Shown here piece after piece: positions 5,740 through 13,124 of a DNA stretch of 20,823 nt. The position numbers were made by a program, and so were the translations under genes. Below the pieces are notes generated by a model. It was not told the origin of the DNA. It saw only the letters and a list, made by a program, of their open reading frames with translations, and made no database searches. The stretch comes from Candidatus Undinarchaeales archaeon SRR5007147.bin71 (GTDB taxonomy: Archaea; Undinarchaeota; Undinarchaeia; Undinarchaeales; Undinarchaeaceae), in the NCBI GenBank assembly GCA_014189675.1, contig DVAE01000009.1, positions 1 to 20,823 of the forward strand, given 5' to 3'. Numbering within the stretch: the stretch's first letter is position 1; each line of letters starts with the position of its first letter.

Positions 5740-6544
5740 ATTCTACTATAGGATCCGTTTGTTTAAATTTATTACTTTTTCCAAGAAGGAACTCTTCGAA
5801 CCAGTCAGCTGCCATTTTAGCTGCATGTGTCTGTTCAAATTCCTCTGAAAACATATGACCTGCTGAGCTTATTATTCTGACATCTTTCATCGCTGCGGCA
5901 TTGTTGAAAAGCTCTTCAGCGTTTATCATAGTCACCATTTTGTCCTGGTTTCCATGAATTATTCTTATTGGTGCTTTCATTTCTTTTATGAGTTCAGAGG
6001 CATCGTATTTTTTAAAGTCTTCATAAAATGTGTATGGTATTTCAACTTCTCCCCATTTCTCGAGACTGAATTTTTTACGTCCACTTGTTTTCCATTCTTC
6101 AATATGGTCTCTGAAAAACACGTCATTGCGCGCACTGGCTATAGCTCCGAAAGTTACTACCGCCTTTGGTCGGCTGTCTTTCACTGAGAATATTATAGAA
6201 TCAAAACCCCCAAGTGAATGTCCGGCAATTCCTATTTTTTCAAATCCTTGGGCTTCAAGGTAGTCAAATGCCGCGCCTATATCACCAATCTGGTTTGTCA
6301 CCGTCAAATTCTTGCAATCTCCTTCTGATTCAAGCATACAGTCTGAAAAGTCGAAGCGCAGGACCGCAATTCCTCTGCTCTGTATGGCTTCAGCGCTTGA
6401 GTGAAGGAGCTTCATTTCTTTGTAGCCTCCGAAGCCGTGACATAGAACGACAGCGCTTTTGCTGCCTGGAGACTCACTCAGAATTCCTACAAGCTCAAGC
6501 TCCCTCGAATTCTTAAATTTTACTTGCCTGTGCTCTCCTGTCAT
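5738..6544 (-). CDS. Alpha/beta hydrolase (serine esterase-like)
   Basis: 268 residues with a full alpha/beta-hydrolase catalytic set: oxyanion segment LCHGFGGYKEM (34-44), nucleophile elbow GHSLGG with S110, acid D201 in HGNQDKMV and histidine H230 in SAGHMF. The start LELVGILSES and the fold order resemble the YqiA/DUF-type and dipeptidyl peptidase-like esterase groups. No signal peptide, so cytosolic. Its start overlaps the E2 stop by one shared A (TAATG), placing it firmly in the dehydrogenase run. That position could mean hydrolysis of a thioester or acyl ester linked to the complex, or lipoyl-related hydrolysis, but the substrate cannot be read from sequence. Confidence 0.85.
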   Translation of the reverse strand: MTGEHRQVKFKNSRELELVGILSESPGSKSAVVLCHGFGGYKEMKLLHSSAEAIQSRGIAVLRFDFSDCMLESEGDCKNLTVTNQIGDIGAAFDYLEAQGFEKIGIAGHSLGGFDSIIFSVKDSRPKAVVTFGAIASARNDVFFRDHIEEWKTSGRKKFSLEKWGEVEIPYTFYEDFKKYDASELIKEMKAPIRIIHGNQDKMVTMINAEELFNNAAAMKDVRIISSAGHMFSEEFEQTHAAKMAADWFEEFLLGKSNKFKQTDPIVE

Positions 6545-7833
6545 TATACTAAAAGAATATCTGGATCTGCAAGGTGCCTTATTATTTCACTTACGAAGCG
6601 GGCTGCATTTGCTCCGTCAAGAACTCGATGGTCAAAGGAAAGTGAAATTGGCATAAACTTTCTGACTTCAGGTTTTCCGTCTTTGCCAGGAACTATTTTG
6701 TCGTATATTTTTCCGAGTCCGAGTATTGCAACTTCTGGCGGTCTTATTATTGGCGTTGCGTAAAGTCCTCCAAGGCTTCCTATATTTGTTACTGTTATTG
6801 AGCCTCCTTGCATATCCATTATGTTTATTTTCCTTGACCTTGCAGCCTCTGCAAGATCCTGCATCTCCTTTGCAAGCGTCATGAGGGTTTTCTGCTCAGA
6901 GCGCTTTAGTACAGGTACCATAAGGCCGGCTTCTGTGTCAACTGCGAATCCTATATTGTAATATTGTTTGATGATTAGTTCTTCGTTTTCCTCGTCATAG
7001 CTGGAATTGAAATCAGGGTATTTTTTAAGAGCTCCCATCAGAGCCTTCATTATGAAGGGAAGGAAAGTAAGGTGTATTCCTTCTTCTGCAGCCGTTTCTT
7101 TTTCCGTTTTCCGGACTTCAACAAGCTCAGTTACGTCAGCCTCGTCCATATGCGTTACATGCGGTATTTCCTTCCATGACTTTTCCATCGTTTTTGCAAT
7201 GGTCTTCCTTATCATGGAAAGAGGAACTCTCTTTACATAGCCGTACATGTCATATTTCCGTACAACTCTGATTTTCTTTTCGGTCTTTTCCTCTTCTGGA
7301 GCTTCTTCCTTAGTCTTCGTTTCTGGCTCTTTCTCCTCCGGAGAGGCGGCTTTTACATCCTTGATAGTTATTGCACCGGCCGGTCCGCTTCCTTTTATTG
7401 TTGAGAGCTCAACTTTCAGCTCTTTTGCAAGCTTTCTTGCGGCAGGGGCTGCCTTTATGTGATCTGAGGGTGCTGAGGATTTCCTTCCTTGAAGTCCAGC
7501 AGGAAGAACACCACTTGCTTTGGTAGAGACGTCTCCAACTATTCCAACAGATTCCTTTTCTTTCTTCTCAACTGGTTTTTCAAGTTCCACCTCTCCATCG
7601 CCTTCGTATACTACAAGAACCTCTCCTACATGTATAGTTCCTCCCTCAGGAACTTTCAGCTCTTTAATTATTCCTTCGTAAGGTGAAGGCATCTCAACAA
7701 TCGCCTTGTCAGTCTCAATTTCCCCTATTATCTGGTCTTCCTCAACCTTGTCACCGGGCTTGACACTCCATTTTACAATTTTTCCTTCTGAAATTCCTTC
7801 TCCAACGTCCGGAAATTTAAATTCTTTTACCAT
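6544..7833 (-). CDS. pdhC: 2-oxoacid dehydrogenase E2 (dihydrolipoamide acyltransferase)
   Basis: 429 residues. E2 forms the core of the complex and moves the acyl group from lipoate to CoA. Domains: one lipoyl domain (1-77) with the modified lysine K43 in IETDKAIVEMP; a charged Glu/Lys linker; a peripheral-subunit binding domain (about 126-162, AAPAARKLAKEL and GPAGAITIKDV); a second charged linker; and the catalytic domain (about 195-429) ending in SFDHRVLDGA, where H402 and D406 are the catalytic pair. AGGAG lies just before the ATG, which overlaps the E1 beta stop (TAATG). Only one lipoyl domain, as in other archaeal and Gram-positive enzymes. Substrate (pyruvate or branched-chain 2-oxoacids) is not decided by sequence. 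Confidence 0.95.
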   Translation of the reverse strand: MVKEFKFPDVGEGISEGKIVKWSVKPGDKVEEDQIIGEIETDKAIVEMPSPYEGIIKELKVPEGGTIHVGEVLVVYEGDGEVELEKPVEKKEKESVGIVGDVSTKASGVLPAGLQGRKSSAPSDHIKAAPAARKLAKELKVELSTIKGSGPAGAITIKDVKAASPEEKEPETKTKEEAPEEEKTEKKIRVVRKYDMYGYVKRVPLSMIRKTIAKTMEKSWKEIPHVTHMDEADVTELVEVRKTEKETAAEEGIHLTFLPFIMKALMGALKKYPDFNSSYDEENEELIIKQYYNIGFAVDTEAGLMVPVLKRSEQKTLMTLAKEMQDLAEAARSRKINIMDMQGGSITVTNIGSLGGLYATPIIRPPEVAILGLGKIYDKIVPGKDGKPEVRKFMPISLSFDHRVLDGANAARFVSEIIRHLADPDILLV

Positions 7834-8810
7834 TAGGCTCCTAGAACCTCCTTTGCTCCTGAGTAAACTCGCTTTGCATCAGGGAAGTAGCAATCTTCTC
7901 CCATCGGTAGCGGGATAACTATGTCATATCCCGTGACCCTTTTCATCGGGGCTTCAAGACTGTAGAATGCTCGTTCGTTTATTCTTGCCATAATTTCAGC
8001 TCCCATGCCACCCGTTCTCGCGGCTTCGTGGACTATTACACATCTTCCTGTCTTTTTGATGGACTCTATAATTGTATCATGGTCCAGAGGGCTTATCGTT
8101 CTTAAATCTATTACCTCGGGATTTACACCTTCTTTTGCGAGCTTTTCAGCGGCTGAAATTGTAGAGCGCATCATCGAGCCCCAACTTATCATTGTAATAT
8201 CGTCTCCTTCAACGAGGACGCTGGCTTTTCCTATTGGTATTTCGTAGGCTTCTTCAGGAACTTCCTGCTTTATGCTTCTGTATAGTTTCTTCGGCTCGAG
8301 AAATATTACTGGATCTGGGTCCTTTATTGCCGAAATAAGAAGTCCTTTCGCGTCGTAAGGGGTGGATGGCATAATAACTTTCAGTCCTGGGGTGTGCGCA
8401 AAAAATACCTCAGTACTTTCAGAGTGATGCTCAAGTGCTTTGACTCCTCCTTGGCAGGGCATTCTTACAACAAGTGGGCAGGTGTATCTTCCTCTGCTTC
8501 TATTTCTCATCCTTGCTGCGTGGGAAATTATCTGCTGCATTGCCGGAAGGACGAATCCCATGAACTGCATTTCAGCCACAGGCTTGAATCCCTTTATTGC
8601 GAGCCCGATGGACGTTCCTACAATTCCTGCCTCTGCAAGTGGTGTATCAAAAACGCGCTTTTCTCCGTACTTGTCCAGCAATCCATCCGTTACTCTGAAA
8701 ACGCCGCCATCAACGCCTACATCTTCTCCAAGAACAAGGACACTGTCGTCTTCCTTCATCAAATTATCAAGAGCAGAATTCAGAGCCTGAACCATGTGCA
8801 TCTCTGTCAT
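7833..8810 (-). CDS. pdhB: 2-oxoacid dehydrogenase E1 beta subunit
   Basis: 325 residues, standard length. With E1 alpha it forms the thiamine diphosphate-dependent decarboxylase that loads the lipoyl arm of E2. Marks: VLVLGEDVGVDGGVFRVTDGL (25-45), FDTPLAEAGIVG with the catalytic glutamate E60, MQFMGFVLPAMQQIISHAARMR, and the Pro/Cys-rich CPLVVRMPCQGGVKALEHHS region; the C-terminal domain includes EVIDLRTISPLD and TGYDIVIPLP. The ATG overlaps the E1 alpha stop (ATGA) and has AGGAGG seven bases upstream, so it is made together with E1 alpha. The VTGYDIVIPLP end resembles both pyruvate and branched-chain enzymes. Confidence 0.95.
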   Translation of the reverse strand: MTEMHMVQALNSALDNLMKEDDSVLVLGEDVGVDGGVFRVTDGLLDKYGEKRVFDTPLAEAGIVGTSIGLAIKGFKPVAEMQFMGFVLPAMQQIISHAARMRNRSRGRYTCPLVVRMPCQGGVKALEHHSESTEVFFAHTPGLKVIMPSTPYDAKGLLISAIKDPDPVIFLEPKKLYRSIKQEVPEEAYEIPIGKASVLVEGDDITMISWGSMMRSTISAAEKLAKEGVNPEVIDLRTISPLDHDTIIESIKKTGRCVIVHEAARTGGMGAEIMARINERAFYSLEAPMKRVTGYDIVIPLPMGEDCYFPDAKRVYSGAKEVLGA

Positions 8811-9907
8811 TCTTTATCCTCCTCTGCCTCTTCACAAGCTGACATTTCTTTCAGTTGCTCTTCAAGATAAGGGTACATCTCTGCGTATGTGTGCTCAAAA
8901 TATGCCTTTATAGGTGGCTTGGTGAATGACTCTGCAATTTTTACTTCATTGCTCACCATTTCCTTGACTTTCTTCTGCACTTCTTCTTCGTACTTTTCCG
9001 TCCAGATTTTCTTGCTCTTTAAATATTTTCTAAATCTTAGTATTGGATCCTTTTTCTTCCATTCATCGACTTCCTTCTGGTCTCTATATTTTGTCGGGTC
9101 ATCTGAGGTCGTGTGATAACCTATCCTGTAAGTGTAGCCCTCTATCATGCTCGGTCCCTTGCCTGAGCGAGCTCTTTCAAGTGCGTATTTAGTTATATTG
9201 TACATAGCAAGAACGTCATTTCCGTCAACTTTTATTCCTGGCATTTCGTATGCAATCGCTTTCTGTGCAAGTGTTTTTGAAGCAGTCTGCTTTTCTACTG
9301 GAACTGATATTGCGTACTGGTTATTGTTGCATATAAAAACAATGTTAGCCTTGAATACCGAGGCAAAATTCATCGCTTCGTGGAACTCTCCTTCTGATGT
9401 GGCTCCGTCTCCGAAATAGGTTACTGTTGCCGCCTTCTCGCCTTTCAGAGCCTGGGCCCATCCTATTCCCACTCCGTGGAGTGTTTGAGATGCGACAGGG
9501 ATAGTTACAGGTAGTATGTTCATTCCCTCCGGAATAATCGCTCCATCCTCATTTCCTCTCCAGTACATGTATATATTGTGCAGATCAAGCCCTTTGACAA
9601 GGAAGACTCCATTTTCTCTGAATGAAGGAACTACCCAGTCATCCTTTTCAAGGGCAAGTGCGCTTCCTACATGGAGAGCTTCCTGTCCGGCTACTGGGGC
9701 ATATGTAAGCATTCTCCCCTGCCTCTGCATGTTTACAGCTTTTTCATCAGAAACTCTGGTATAAAGCATGTAAAAGTACATATCTTTGAGCTGCTCTTCA
9801 GAGAGCTTTGGCTCGTCTCCAACTACTTTTCCGTCCTTGTCAAGAATCTGGTAAACCTTTCCTTCCAAGGGATTGAACTCTTCAAACAAATCCTTCTTCT
9901 TTGCCAT
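8807..9907 (-). CDS. pdhA: 2-oxoacid (pyruvate) dehydrogenase E1 alpha subunit
   Basis: 366 residues from the chosen start. It carries the thiamine diphosphate motif, GDGATSEGEFHEAMNFA (166 on) ending in NNN (194-196), and the preceding YAPVAGQEALHVGSA and HGVGIGWAQALKGEK segments of the E1 alpha family. It decarboxylates a 2-oxoacid and passes the acyl unit to E2; pyruvate is most likely given the PDH-type layout, branched-chain 2-oxoacids being the alternative. The ATG at 9907 has GGGAG two bases upstream (short spacing); an in-frame ATG at 9916 is possible. Either start overlaps the 3' end of lipA by 26-35 bases, so the two genes are translationally linked. Acidic C-terminal tail of about 15 residues (EEAEEDKE). 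Confidence 0.93.
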   Translation of the reverse strand: MAKKKDLFEEFNPLEGKVYQILDKDGKVVGDEPKLSEEQLKDMYFYMLYTRVSDEKAVNMQRQGRMLTYAPVAGQEALHVGSALALEKDDWVVPSFRENGVFLVKGLDLHNIYMYWRGNEDGAIIPEGMNILPVTIPVASQTLHGVGIGWAQALKGEKAATVTYFGDGATSEGEFHEAMNFASVFKANIVFICNNNQYAISVPVEKQTASKTLAQKAIAYEMPGIKVDGNDVLAMYNITKYALERARSGKGPSMIEGYTYRIGYHTTSDDPTKYRDQKEVDEWKKKDPILRFRKYLKSKKIWTEKYEEEVQKKVKEMVSNEVKIAESFTKPPIKAYFEHTYAEMYPYLEEQLKEMSACEEAEEDKE

Positions 9908-10787
9908 TTCTCCCATCCAACATGTTTTTGATGTAATATTCTCCAGCTTTATAAGAGCTTCTAACTAATGGGCCCGATGCAACATAATCGAATCCTAGGT
10001 TAGTTCCCTCTTCTTCATAGAACTTGAATACATCAGGGTGTATGAACTCGTTTACAGGATAATGATTTTCTGTTGGCCTCAGATATTGCCCGACTGTCAG
10101 AAAGCTCACTCCAGCATCGCGCAGGTCTCCCATTGCTTGCAGTACTTGTTCCTGAGTTTCTCCAACTCCAACCATGATTGATGACTTCGTTGGCATTTTT
10201 TTGTCAATTCTCTTTACAGTTCTCAGGGTTTCAAGAGAATTAGCATAGCTGGCTCGTGGGTCTCTTATTTCGCGCTGAAGCTCTTTTACGACTTCGATGT
10301 TGTGCGCGTAAACATCTGGCTTAGCTTCAACAACATTCCGTATTTGTTTCTCATTCGCGAAGAAATCTGGTGTCAGAACCTCTACAAGTGTGCTGGGACA
10401 CTTTTCCTGTATAGCCTTGATACATTTTGCAAAATGCCCGGAGCCTCCGTCAGGAAGCTCATCCCTATTCACCGAAGTTATCACGACATATTCTACTCCG
10501 AATCCCTTTATTGCCTCTGCTAAATTTTCAGGCTCTTTAGAATCAGGTGGCATTTTAGGTATTCCTGTTTTCACATTGCAAAAGCGACACGCTCTTGTAC
10601 AGGTGTCACCCATTATCATAAAAGTTGCAGTCCCTTGAGTCCAGCACTCGCTAATATTCGGGCAGCTTGCTTCCTCACATACTGTTGCCACACCTGAACT
10701 CTTTACAATATCTTGTGTTTTAGAAAATCGCGTGCTAGTTGGAAGCTTAATCTTGAACCAATCTGGCTTTTTCTTGTAGTCAGCCAT
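9882..10787 (-). CDS. lipA: Lipoyl synthase (radical SAM)
   Basis: 301 residues. It inserts two sulfurs into the octanoyl group of the E2 lipoyl domain. Both iron-sulfur clusters are readable: auxiliary cluster cysteines C37, C42, C48 (CEEASCPNISEC) plus the terminal serine ligand in RSSY (276-279), and the radical SAM cluster C63, C67, C70 (CTRACRFC). SVNRDELPDGG and VETL-type segments fit the family. It is directly upstream of the E1 alpha, E1 beta and E2 genes, so the modification enzyme is made with its substrate. The octanoyl donor enzyme (LipB or LplA) is not in the window. The start codon follows the thioredoxin-like gene by 14 bases and has no clear Shine-Dalgarno. Confidence 0.96.
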   Translation of the reverse strand: MADYKKKPDWFKIKLPTSTRFSKTQDIVKSSGVATVCEEASCPNISECWTQGTATFMIMGDTCTRACRFCNVKTGIPKMPPDSKEPENLAEAIKGFGVEYVVITSVNRDELPDGGSGHFAKCIKAIQEKCPSTLVEVLTPDFFANEKQIRNVVEAKPDVYAHNIEVVKELQREIRDPRASYANSLETLRTVKRIDKKMPTKSSIMVGVGETQEQVLQAMGDLRDAGVSFLTVGQYLRPTENHYPVNEFIHPDVFKFYEEEGTNLGFDYVASGPLVRSSYKAGEYYIKNMLDGRNGKEEGFV

Positions 10788-10801
10788 TTTAAAAGCTCGT
10801 A

Positions 10802-11122
10802 CTACTCAGAGGGCTCCTCAAGGGCCCATTCTCTGAGCTTTTCATATTTTACTGCTCCACAAAGACCCTTCTTTGTTCTCAGGTTGTAGAAGTAGGGAAC
10901 TCCTCCACATTTTCCTTGGTCGAGCTCCTGCAAGTAAGCTGCATTCTGTGCATTGTGCCAGACCTCTATTTTCTTAATTTTTATTCCCTCTTCTTTCTGA
11001 AGGCGCTCGGTTAAAGGGTCCATTTCGTGACAATGTGTGCACTCAGTCCCATAAAAATCTAAGAGGTAGGCTTCGCCTCCTGCCTGCGTTTCCGTTTTTA
11101 CATTATCCTCTTCTTCAGCCAT
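10802..11122 (-). CDS. Thioredoxin-like protein with CTHC active site
   Basis: 106 residues with a thioredoxin fold: YLLDFYGTECTHCHEMDPL (19-37) with redox pair C28 and C31, a cis-proline region GVPYFYN (P76), and a following KKGLCG strand. The active site is CTHC rather than CGPC, and two extra cysteines (C72 before the cis-proline, C88) are placed where they could form a second disulfide or hold metal. Length is typical of a single domain; the first 15 residues are acidic and probably disordered. AGGTGAT precedes the ATG by three bases, and a CTATAAAT box lies about 34 bases upstream, so this gene likely heads the eight-gene run. Role could be reduction of LipA, the complex's lipoyl groups or a client protein; inference only. 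Confidence 0.8.
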   Translation of the reverse strand: MAEEEDNVKTETQAGGEAYLLDFYGTECTHCHEMDPLTERLQKEEGIKIKKIEVWHNAQNAAYLQELDQGKCGGVPYFYNLRTKKGLCGAVKYEKLREWALEEPSE

Positions 11123-11152
11123 AATATCACCTAAAATCTATAATTTTCTAAT

Positions 11153-11160
11153 CTATAAAT
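11153..11160 (-). promoter_or_regulatory. Probable TATA box of the PDH-thyA-folA run
   Basis: ATTTATAG on the minus strand, centred about 34 bases before the thioredoxin-like start. Transcription from it would give a leader of about nine bases that just contains AGGTGAT. A second box-like stretch lies closer (about 20 bases), so the exact promoter is uncertain. Confidence 0.35.
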
Positions 11161-11161
11161 A

Positions 11162-12106
11162 CTATAGGATTTTTGCAGGACCTCCAACAGAGCAGACTAA
11201 AATGTCCGTGACTCCATGCGTTTCCCTGAATTCTGATATAAGTTGTTTTTCATGTTCTCTGTATGTATTTAGATAAGGAGTCGCTCCTGTGTCTATTGAA
11301 TAATACACTGGAAATTCTTCTCTCAGCTCAGTTGTTCTGTGTATTATCTCCGCTGTTGCGGCATTCCATGCAAAAAGGCCTTCAGTTCCTGTCATAGTAA
11401 CTGCGTGCAGGTTTCTTGTGTCCTGTTCGGCAAGCTTCCAAATTTTTTCGACTTCCTTGTTTTCGACAGCGTCCTTCATCTGACCTAGAGTTTTTTCAAT
11501 GTAATCCAGTCTGGCTTTGAACAATGGGGATGTTTCAACTTCTACATGGGCTTTTTCAGTTACAGTTATACTCTCCACCAAAGGTACTATGATGCTCCAG
11601 TCCTTGAAGTCTTCAGGGGCTCCTATCTGTATAGAATAAGATCCGGAGTCGTCAGTTAGCCATTCAGATATTCCTCCTGTAACTGCCCTGCAGGCAGAGC
11701 CTGAGCCCAGTCTGGCTGTTTCTGAGACAAGTTTCATATCGTAATCTGCTCCTGAGGCTTCAAATGCAGCCATTGCTAGGGCGGCAAATCCTGAGGAGCT
11801 CGAGCCAAGGCCGACTCCTTGTGGAAAGGAATTTTTAGAATGTACTATGGCCGATTCTTTTGTTCCACTTAGTTCCCTCACTTTATCCAGAACTGCTACT
11901 GCCCTTTCAAATGCTCTTCCTGAAATTAAGTTTCCATCTATCTCTATCTGGTCATGTTCTCCTTCGTGAAATTCAACCGAAGTAATGCTCTCAAGCGGAT
12001 CCGTGCAAACAGATATGCTTCCGTGATAGGGTATTCTTTTTACAGGATCCTTCAAACCGTGGTACTTTACCAATCCCTGCATTGGGTGCGCAGAAGCTCT
12101 TGCCAT
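11162..12106 (-). CDS. mvaD: Mevalonate-pathway decarboxylase, phosphomevalonate-decarboxylase-like
   Basis: 314 residues of the GHMP-kinase-fold diphosphomevalonate decarboxylase family, which makes isopentenyl phosphate or diphosphate for archaeal lipids. Marks: HPMQGLVKYHGLKD (7-20), YHGSISV (27-33), P-loop GVGLGSSSSGFAALA (97-111), RLGSGSACR (132-140) and the catalytic-region aspartate D272 in YSIDTGA. The QGLVKYHG and YHGSISV spellings, in place of the classic IALIKYWGKRD and PTNSSISV, match what I recall of the haloarchaeal enzyme shown to decarboxylate phosphomevalonate (the alternative mevalonate route through isopentenyl phosphate kinase). The ATG at 12106 is chosen because it begins the motif, overlaps the stop of the small membrane gene (TAATG) and has a TATA box 28 bases upstream. 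Confidence 0.85.
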   Translation of the reverse strand: MARASAHPMQGLVKYHGLKDPVKRIPYHGSISVCTDPLESITSVEFHEGEHDQIEIDGNLISGRAFERAVAVLDKVRELSGTKESAIVHSKNSFPQGVGLGSSSSGFAALAMAAFEASGADYDMKLVSETARLGSGSACRAVTGGISEWLTDDSGSYSIQIGAPEDFKDWSIIVPLVESITVTEKAHVEVETSPLFKARLDYIEKTLGQMKDAVENKEVEKIWKLAEQDTRNLHAVTMTGTEGLFAWNAATAEIIHRTTELREEFPVYYSIDTGATPYLNTYREHEKQLISEFRETHGVTDILVCSVGGPAKIL

Positions 12107-12315
12107 TATAATATTCCAAGTCTGTGTAGTGATATACCGACCCATACGACATGGCCGATGTATATTAGCGCGAATAATTTATTCAGCGGCACCCACTTTA
12201 CAATATGATGACCTTTCCTTCTATGAAGTTTCCCTGTTGTGTGTGACAGTACAAAATATATGCTGCTATCCAGAACAAAAAGGTAGTAGAGTACTGCTTC
12301 AAATGTTAGTGCCAT
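12106..12315 (-). CDS. Small two-helix membrane protein
   Basis: 69 residues, not recognised. Helix one (about 5-24, VLYYLFVLDSSIYFVL) and helix two (about 46-63, KLFALIYIGHVVWVGISL) flank a basic His/Lys/Arg loop (KLHRRKGHHIVK, 29-40). The reading frame is supported by a one-base stop-start overlap with the decarboxylase (TAATG) and by a TATA box centred exactly 25 bases before the ATG. The positive loop predicts both ends outside and the loop in the cytosol. Genetic coupling suggests it relates to isoprenoid or lipid synthesis at the membrane, as an anchor for example, but this is inference. It could also be a general small membrane protein cotranscribed by chance. Confidence 0.65.
   Translation of the reverse strand: MALTFEAVLYYLFVLDSSIYFVLSHTTGKLHRRKGHHIVKWVPLNKLFALIYIGHVVWVGISLHRLGIL
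12131..12137 (-). promoter_or_regulatory. Possible internal TATA box of the decarboxylase gene
   Basis: GGTATATC on the minus strand, centred about 28 bases before the start at 12106, inside the small membrane gene. It could supply a separate leaderless message for the decarboxylase. Confidence 0.35.
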
Positions 12316-12335
12316 GACCGACTTTATGCATAAGT

Positions 12336-12344
12336 CTTAATAAG
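12336..12344. promoter_or_regulatory. Symmetric TATA box shared by divergent genes
   Basis: CTTAATAAG is nearly its own reverse complement and is centred at 12340, exactly 25 bases from the ATG at 12365 (exonuclease III, plus) and 25 from the ATG at 12315 (small membrane protein, minus). One box could recruit TBP in either direction, giving two leaderless transcripts 50 bases apart. Confidence 0.55.
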
Positions 12345-12364
12345 TTTGTCCCCTATCTCAATCT

Positions 12365-13120
12365 ATGAAATTACTTTCTTGGAATGTAAATGGCATCCGT
12401 GCATCCCTCAAAAAGGGATTTCTCGACTTTGTAGAGAAAGAAAATCCAGATATCCTCTGTCTTCAGGAAACAAAGGCACATCCTGAGCAGGTGGATGAAA
12501 TTCTTGAGGATTATCATAAGTTCTGGAATTCAGCGGAGAAAAAAGGTTATTCTGGTACTGCAATATTCTCAAAAGAAGAGCCCCTCTCTGTGACTAATGG
12601 AATCGGTATCGAGAAGCACGACAAAGAAGGGAGAGTAGTGAGCTGTGAATTTGATGATTATTTCCTGGTAAATGTCTATACTCCAAATGCCAAGGATGAA
12701 CTGGCACGAATTGATTACAGAATGGACTGGGACAAGGCCTTTTTGAACTTCATAAAAACACTTGAGAAAAGCAAGCCCGTAATTACCTGTGGTGATTTCA
12801 ATGTGGCGCATAAATCCATTGACCTTGCGAGACCAGAGCAAAATGAGGGGAATGCTGGCTATTCTGAGCAGGAGAGGGCGGGCTTTGATGCCTACATAAA
12901 TGCTGGCTTTGTAGATAGTTTCAGAATCTTTAATCAAGAGCCTGAGAACTATTCTTGGTGGAGTTATAGAGCTATTGGAGCCAGAGACAGAAATGTCGGC
13001 TGGCGTATAGATTATTTTTTAGTTTCAGAAAGTTTTAAGGACAAAGTCAAGGCAGCGTTTATACTGAATAAAGTAATGGGTTCAGACCACTGTCCGGTGG
13101 GTATAGATCTCAAGTCCTGA
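12365..13120 (+). CDS. xth: Exodeoxyribonuclease III / AP endonuclease
   Basis: 251 residues of the ExoIII (Xth/APE1) family, which cuts DNA at abasic sites in base-excision repair and has 3'-5' exonuclease activity. Marks in order: WNVNGIRAS (6-14, N7), LQETKA (metal ligand E35), GYSGTAIFSK, VNVYTPNA (Y105), CGDFNVAH (142-149, D144 and N146), the substrate-wedge WWSYRAIGARDRNVGWRIDYFLVS (198-221) and GSDHCPV with D241 and H242. Length is normal. Leaderless start 25 bases after the symmetric TATA box. Its stop is four bases from the convergent thioredoxin reductase gene. Single gene, constitutive by appearance. Confidence 0.95.
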   Translation: MKLLSWNVNGIRASLKKGFLDFVEKENPDILCLQETKAHPEQVDEILEDYHKFWNSAEKKGYSGTAIFSKEEPLSVTNGIGIEKHDKEGRVVSCEFDDYFLVNVYTPNAKDELARIDYRMDWDKAFLNFIKTLEKSKPVITCGDFNVAHKSIDLARPEQNEGNAGYSEQERAGFDAYINAGFVDSFRIFNQEPENYSWWSYRAIGARDRNVGWRIDYFLVSESFKDKVKAAFILNKVMGSDHCPVGIDLKS

Positions 13121-13124
13121 GAAT

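Noticed and set aside
8394-8870. 158-residue plus-strand ORF
   Set aside because: It lies wholly opposite E1 beta, which has full family motifs; it is Cys/Ser-rich noise with no start signals.
9882-9916. lipA/E1 alpha overlap as a frameshift or gene fusion
   Set aside because: Both proteins have complete ends and motifs. A 26-35-base overlap between frames is compatible with coupled translation, and no residue of either family seems missing.
12569-12937. 122-residue minus-strand ORF
   Set aside because: Antisense to exonuclease III; no promoter or motif.
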